The position numbers and the translations under genes are program-made. A DNA stretch of 64,000 nt, taken from Heterobilharzia americana (taxonomy: Eukaryota > Platyhelminthes > Trematoda > Strigeidida > Schistosomatidae). Below are positions 59,168 through 64,000 of this stretch, one piece after another (within the stretch, counting starts at the first letter, position 1; every line of letters begins with the position of its first letter). The notes under the pieces were generated by a model. The model was not told the DNA's origin. It saw nothing but the letters and a program-made list of their open reading frames with translations, and did not search any database. The DNA lies in contig OX104127.1 in the NCBI GenBank assembly GCA_944470555.2, positions 68,781,646 through 68,845,645 on the forward strand, read 5' to 3'.

Positions 59168-60799
59168 ATCCTCCAACAAAAATGGAAGTCCAGAAAGCCA
59201 TACAGCTACTGAAATGTGGGAAAGCAGCAGGACCAGATGAGATACCGCCAGAAGCACTGAGAACAGACACAGAGACAACAGCAGATATGCTCACACCACT
59301 ATTGCAGAAGATGTCAAAGGAAGAGAAGGTAGCTGGCCACTGATTGGAAGAAGAAGGGTTACCTTGTCAAACTGCCGAAGAAGGGAGACCTCAGTGTTTG
59401 CAAGAACTGGCGAGGAATCACTCTCCTGTCCACCCAAAGCAAGCAAAATATTAAGCCGCGTCATCCTGGAGAGGCTAAAGGATGCACTGGATTCAAAACT
59501 ACCACCGGAACAGGTATGCAGGCCTCAGGGAGTACAAATCATGTGTGGACCAAATTGCAATGCTTCACATCATCATAGAACAGAGCATAGAATGGCAATC
59601 AGCTCCCTACCTCAACTTTATCGATTTTGAGAAGGCCTTTGACAGCGTCGACCGAGAGGTGATTTGACAGGCAACTGCTTCAATACTACGGAGTACCTCA
59701 AACCTTTATCCGCCTCATTCAACAACTATATGAAGATGCCACATGCCAGCCAAGTAATTCACAATGGGAAGCTCAGTGATGCTTTTGAAGTGAAGACAAA
59801 AGTGAAACAAGGTTGCCTACTATCCCCCATGATATTCCTGATTGTGGTTGACTGGACTGGATCATGCAGCAAACAGTAGGGAGCTGTGAGAAGAGAGAGA
59901 TACAATGGCTGGACCGCGGAAAGGAACCTAGAAGACATGGATTTCGCCGATGACTTGTGCCTGATGTCACATAAACTTGTAGATCCACAGGCGAGAAGTA
60001 ACAAGTTGTCAGAAGAGGCGGCGAAGACGGGGCTTCCCTCAGGTGAATATAGAGAAGACAGGGGTGATGAAGATACCCAACCAACACCTACAACAACAAC
60101 AACAACAACAAACTCCAGTCACCATCAACGCGAGAAACTTAAAGGAAGTAACCTCCTTCACCTATCTAGGAAGCACTGTTTCAACTACAGGCGACACAGG
60201 CACAGACGAGGATGTCAAAGCAGCCAGGATCGGAAAGACAGCAAGACAGGCGTTCATTAGCCTGAAACCAGTGTGGAGATCTTCTGCACTCAGCATGTGG
60301 AACAAGATACGGAATTTCAACACCAACCCAGTCAAGTCAGTGCTCCTGTATGGTTCAGAGATTTGGCGCGTCACGAAAGACATTTCCAATAAACTACAGA
60401 CATTCATCAACAACTGCCACCTACGCTGGCTCGCTACTGAAGCTCAGATGGATTGCCAGAAAGAATAAGCAACAAGGAGCTCTGGGAACCAACCAACCAA
60501 GAACCTATCACGCAACAAATATGCAGGAGGAAGTGGAGATGGATTGAAGTGGCATGCACTGAGAAGGCCGACTGGGGACATCACGCGTCAGGCCAGGTAC
60601 TCGAGTGGAATCCCCATGGGAAGCGACGAGTTGGACGTTCCAGCTGGGGGTGACATGGAGGAGATCTTGTGAGGAGGAAATGAGAGCTTGTGGGCTGTCG
60701 TGTAACCAGTTCAAGAGATCTCAGAGAACAAGATGAAATGGAGACGTGCTACTGAAGCCCTGTGTTCCACTAGGAACCCAAGGGATTGATAGTAATAAT

Positions 60800-60802
<3 letters not shown>
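59168..60802 (+). pseudogene. RTE-clade retrotransposon copy E, 5'-truncated, reverse transcriptase to 3' end
   Basis: Starts in the linker with VQKAIQLLKCGKAAGPDEIP (about 59190-59250). There follow the fingers (59364-59530), motif A FIDFEKAFDSVD (59618-59653), SQVIHNGKLSDAFEVKTKVK and motif B KQGCLLSPMIFLIV (59664-59879), motif C intact as FADD (59943-59954), then NIEKTGVMKIPN, FTYLGSTVSTTGD and LLYGSEIWRVTK (60043-60468). The open frame ends at MDCQKE through the same ATTG insertion (60452-60455) as copy D; the C-terminal ISNKELWE..RRKWRW block lies in another frame. Further frameshifts and a stop near 59340 break the protein. The 3' end is AGGAACCCAAGGGATTGATA, then an (AT)n tract. Catalytic residues are kept. 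Confidence 0.92.

Positions 60803-60879
<77 letters not shown>
60803..60879. repeat. (AT)n microsatellite at RTE 3' end
   Basis: About 77 bp of TA repeats with one TAC interruption, directly after the tail of copy E, as if grown from the A/T-rich retrotransposon tail. Confidence 0.97.
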
Positions 60880-60882
<3 letters not shown>

Positions 60883-62225
60883 GTAGCCATAGTTCAAAAA
60901 ACCATTGTTCAGTCAGTGAGTTCATGTCTGATGTTGTAAAGTATCTGTGTAATGTCAGTAATGTAACTAAGCGTACAAAATTAATCTCAGTGAAACTTTA
61001 TGTTATTTGTCTCTTAGTGATCAATCTTTTGTTTTTCTTAAAGATACGCTGACTTGTGGTAAATAAATAGGATTAGATAAGCTAAGATCAGAAGTTTACT
61101 GAAGATATACATTCTCAGATTTCATTTTTTAAGAACTTTTAACCGCAAAATTTATATATTTCAATGTATGCTTATTGCTACTTGAAATTTATTATTTAAT
61201 CGAAAGTGATTCTGTAAGAAATTTACATTGAACGTTTCCCTATTATGCATTTCTCCGATTTCTTTGTGTTTATATTAAGAGACCCTTAAGTTCAAAGAAG
61301 TTGGGAAAGTTCAGTCATCGGGGAACTTCTTTAACTTGTAATTGGCTCTCGCTCATGAATTAGAATTGATGTTGTTGTCACTGTTGGTGAACTGATTATT
61401 AATCGAGCAACTAATTCTATCTCTTTATAGGCATATGGGACAGTGTTGTTGAATCAACTTAAGAAGTACGCAGTTTAAGAGTAGCTTAACTCATATACAA
61501 AGTGAAACTGATTGGATAATTAAACTTGCTCGTTCAGTTGCTAAGACCTACTCATTGCATGAAGAGTATGCTAATCAAGAAGAACATAAAAAGAGCCTTT
61601 AACAGTTGTGCATTCATCATTCTAAAATACGGATAATGGAGTCACCTTTGAATTTTGACTTAGTATAAAGTGTTGTCATAAAAACAAAGGTTAAGTTTTC
61701 TTCCATTATAGCTCTCTTATGCATGTATCAGACAGTGAGGCAACATTATTTACTGAAGATGTTGTAAGAGGAATTAACTGCTCAAGGTGATCACACAACC
61801 TTCTGATCTAGTTTTCATAGTTCTACTATTATTCATTCTTTTATTTAACCGGTAGCAAAATTTCTGACATCATGAATAGGCAGTATCAGTTCTGTTACTA
61901 GTGTCAAATGTTGATTCAATGAACAAAGCTTCACTAATCGATATCTCTTCATGTACCTGTTATTTTTCAGAAGCTTTTATTTTGTCTCATCCTTTTGCGT
62001 GATTGTGTCAGAGAGCGTGTACGGCTATGACTGAGCTCTTCTTTTCAAGATATCTTAGCTTATTTAGATCTACCGTTGTGTATTTAGCTACATTTTTGTG
62101 TTCCCCTAACCTAGCTGACCACAGTCGATTTGTCTTCAAAGTTATACACCCCTCTCTTTTATAAATGTTATTATTCCGTCACTTGTTCTAGTCAGTTCTA
62201 GAAACAAAATTCCACTTCATGTACC
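60880..62225. other. Unassigned AT-rich DNA
   Basis: Nothing recognised. Confidence 0.5.
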
Positions 62226-62560
62226 GTTTTAGAAATTGAAGAGATAAGGTGTCAAGGCATCCGCAAAGGAAGAGATCTGCTATCGTAAGTCTAGCAGTTC
62301 GTTCCAGTATATCAGTAGGAAATTACGAACACCAATAAATAACAACTGTGATACCCATTGCACAAGAGATGGCTGTCGTGGCCCAGTGGTTTAGTGGATA
62401 GCGCTTTGGAGTTCGAATCGATGAGTACGAGGTTCCAGTCTGTCTCAGCCGGAACAACATCAGTCACTGAGGTGCAGGTACATCCAACTAACGAGCCGCA
62501 AATAGAAAGTATTGTACGTCCTGGATTCCACTGCAGGTTAAAAAGATGGAGATAAGGCAA
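62226..62560 (+). repeat. Sm-alpha-like hammerhead SINE, full ~335-bp unit
   Basis: Body (GTCAAGGCATCCGCAAAGG, GTTCGTTCCAGTATATC), then head with A box TGGCCCAGTGG (62379-62389) and B-box-like GGTTCCAGTCTG (about 62431), then the ribozyme region 62479-62529. Core CUAACGA, GAAA box lost (AGUAUU), GUC and CTGGATTCCACTGCAGG kept. The unit length matches the satellite monomer. Confidence 0.82.
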
Positions 62561-62795
62561 ACTTTAATTTTAAGGAACTATTGCGATCGGTGATCCTTAC
62601 ACGGTGATTGGTATAAATTATGTCATTCAACTGCAAAATCACTCTTAAGTTTTTTCACTACAGTGCCAATTCATATAGACTTTACAAATAGATAACTTTA
62701 TTTTCACTTGGCTATCTTAGATAGCTGTAGTTTGGCAGACTGGTAATTCAATTTAAAACCTGGGCACTGTAGTGAAGTAAATGCAGTAAGGCAAA
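62561..62795. other. Unassigned DNA with a short palindromic motif
   Basis: GGCTATCTTAGATAGCTG near 62710 with GTAGTTTGGCAGACTGG recurs, slightly changed, at 5357-5395. Confidence 0.45.
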
Positions 62796-62796
62796 A

Positions 62797-63221
62797 CCAT
62801 CCCATATAATGATTTTGAGGTGAAGCATATAGCTCAAACCAGCTGATCGGCATCAGTCAGAACAGTGGAGTACAGGAAGTTAATGAAATATAGAATGGTA
62901 GAGCCTAATAAGATAAGTAGTTGAAGAGAAATCTCAGCTTATTGCACTGCATACACTGGCTCATTATCACACTATGGGACATGTGGGATCAGGTGACAGT
63001 TCTGCAATTCAATGTTGCTAGGTGGAGGTAGGGAATGACTACAGAATCTCGGTTCATTTAGCAAACACTGAAGTCTTGTGACAAGGATGATTCATCATTT
63101 ACTGTCTATACTTGGAAACTATGATTAGCATTTAAATAAGAGAATACCAAAATGTTGAGCAGCAAGGTGTAGTTTGTAAGTTGTATGAGTACTTTGATAT
63201 GATTATGATAAATTAGGCTGT
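62797..63221 (+). pseudogene. Penelope-like element GIY-YIG endonuclease remnant (type 2), copy 2
   Basis: Direct repeat of 42336-42760. A forward frame reads IPYNDFEVKHIAQTS, stop, SASVRTVEYRK; both Cys of the IPCxDC start are lost and the same stop after QTS is shared with copy 1. The shared stop means both copies descend from an already dead source. Confidence 0.7.
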
Positions 63222-63878
63222 GTAACCGTATGTTATGTTAAATAAGCAATCTCATATGGTGTTGTAGACGACTTTTATATGCTTTCAGATTCTAGATACA
63301 CTTTTTAGATATTCGTAAGAAGTTTGTGCATGATGGAAGGAATTGATATATTTAAATTAAATTTCTGTGATGACTTACGGACATTATTCTTCTCATAAAT
63401 CTCACTCGATGAGAGGTGAAGATCCTCATTGCAACAAATTCTGCTAACGCCTTTCCTTTACATACCAGCGGAGATTTCTTAAGGTGACACTCTGCCCTAT
63501 ATTTTTATTGGATACATTTAAATTACGCAAAAGTTTAGGATACCCTTTTAGCATGTGAAAGTGAAACATTTACACTGAAAACTTCCCACTTAATTATTGT
63601 GTCGGCCAACTCCAGTAGTCTGTATCTTTTTGAAGGCGTTAACCAAATATCCATGAAAACTGTTAATTAATATCCTTGAAGTATAGGACTTTTGTTTATT
63701 AATGTTCACAGATAGGTCTTGTTAATCAGCATGAAATAGAGCACCACTTTCTTTCAGGACTTCCTACCGATAGACTAAATGTCTGAAATACTAAGGATGA
63801 TTTCATAAAAGATAACTCAGCGGAGATTTTCTTTCCGACGAATCATTTTTAAAAGCTGTACGTCGTAATTATTGTTAC

Positions 63879-63881
<3 letters not shown>
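63222..63881. other. Unassigned AT-rich DNA
   Basis: Nothing recognised. Confidence 0.5.

Positions 63882-63969
<88 letters not shown>
63882..63969. repeat. (AT)n microsatellite, ~88 bp
   Basis: Uninterrupted alternating run. Confidence 0.98.
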
Positions 63970-63971
<2 letters not shown>

Positions 63972-64000
63972 ACCAATATCTGATGGATCAATACAAATTC

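Noticed and set aside
60786..61052. Open stretch beginning with a long Ile-Tyr repeat
   Set aside because: It is a translation of the (AT)n microsatellite and following AT-rich DNA.
1..64000. CRISPR arrays, bacterial operons, LTR retrotransposons, DNA transposon inverted termini
   Set aside because: No regularly spaced short repeats, no prokaryotic gene organisation, no gag/protease/integrase motifs and no transposase signatures were seen.

Overview
This window reads as repeat-rich, AT-rich genomic DNA from a flatworm, most likely a schistosome (genus Schistosoma). Three element types that are characteristic together in that genus point there: RTE-clade and CR1-clade non-LTR retrotransposons of the schistosome kind, Penelope-like elements (PLEs) with a GIY-YIG endonuclease tail, and many copies of the Sm-alpha type tRNA-headed SINE/satellite whose body carries a hammerhead ribozyme fold. 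No intact host protein gene, rRNA or functional tRNA could be recognised. All recognisable coding sequence belongs to broken mobile elements, so the window looks intergenic or intronic. The species call is an inference; nothing in the window fixes it.

Layout. 1-2565: RTE copy A (+), cut by the left edge, abutting a PLE reverse transcriptase fragment (-) at 2566-3480. 6552-8160: RTE copy B (-), a near-exact inverted repeat of A's core. 8161-8686: unrelated DNA fused to B. 8687-9768: RTE copy D (-). 10.5-19.0 kb: a field of Sm-alpha-like SINEs, mostly in inverted pairs, with an (AT)n tract. 22517-24697: a second copy (C) of the whole B block, ending 43 bp inside D's 3' end. 25609-25726: a perfect 118-bp spacerless palindrome. 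25975-28172: a CR1-clade element (+) with reverse transcriptase motifs but two frameshifts and one stop. 28-32 kb: nothing recognised. 32.4-41.1 kb: a dense SINE field of three families. 42.2-48.7 kb: several PLE remnants, one flanked by 556-bp inverted 3' ends. 49.8-52.1 kb: an Sm-alpha inverted pair, a CR1 3' end and a tRNA-like SINE. 53735-57150: the most complete RTE (copy F, -), with endonuclease and reverse transcriptase regions. 58.1 kb: PLE C-terminus. 59168-60802: RTE copy E (+). 62.2-63.2 kb: an Sm-alpha-like unit and a second copy of a PLE GIY-YIG remnant. The window ends in (AT)n.

How the parts relate. None of the elements appears able to move itself. The RTE copies split into two sublineages, each with its own shared defect (A, B, C and F carry a two-codon insertion in the reverse transcriptase active-site box; D and E share a 4-bp frameshift near the C-terminus). 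This suggests defective elements were amplified in trans or by DNA-level copying. The most unusual signal is architectural: about ten inverted pairs from four unrelated families are all arranged with heads inward and tails outward, as if made by one fold-back process.
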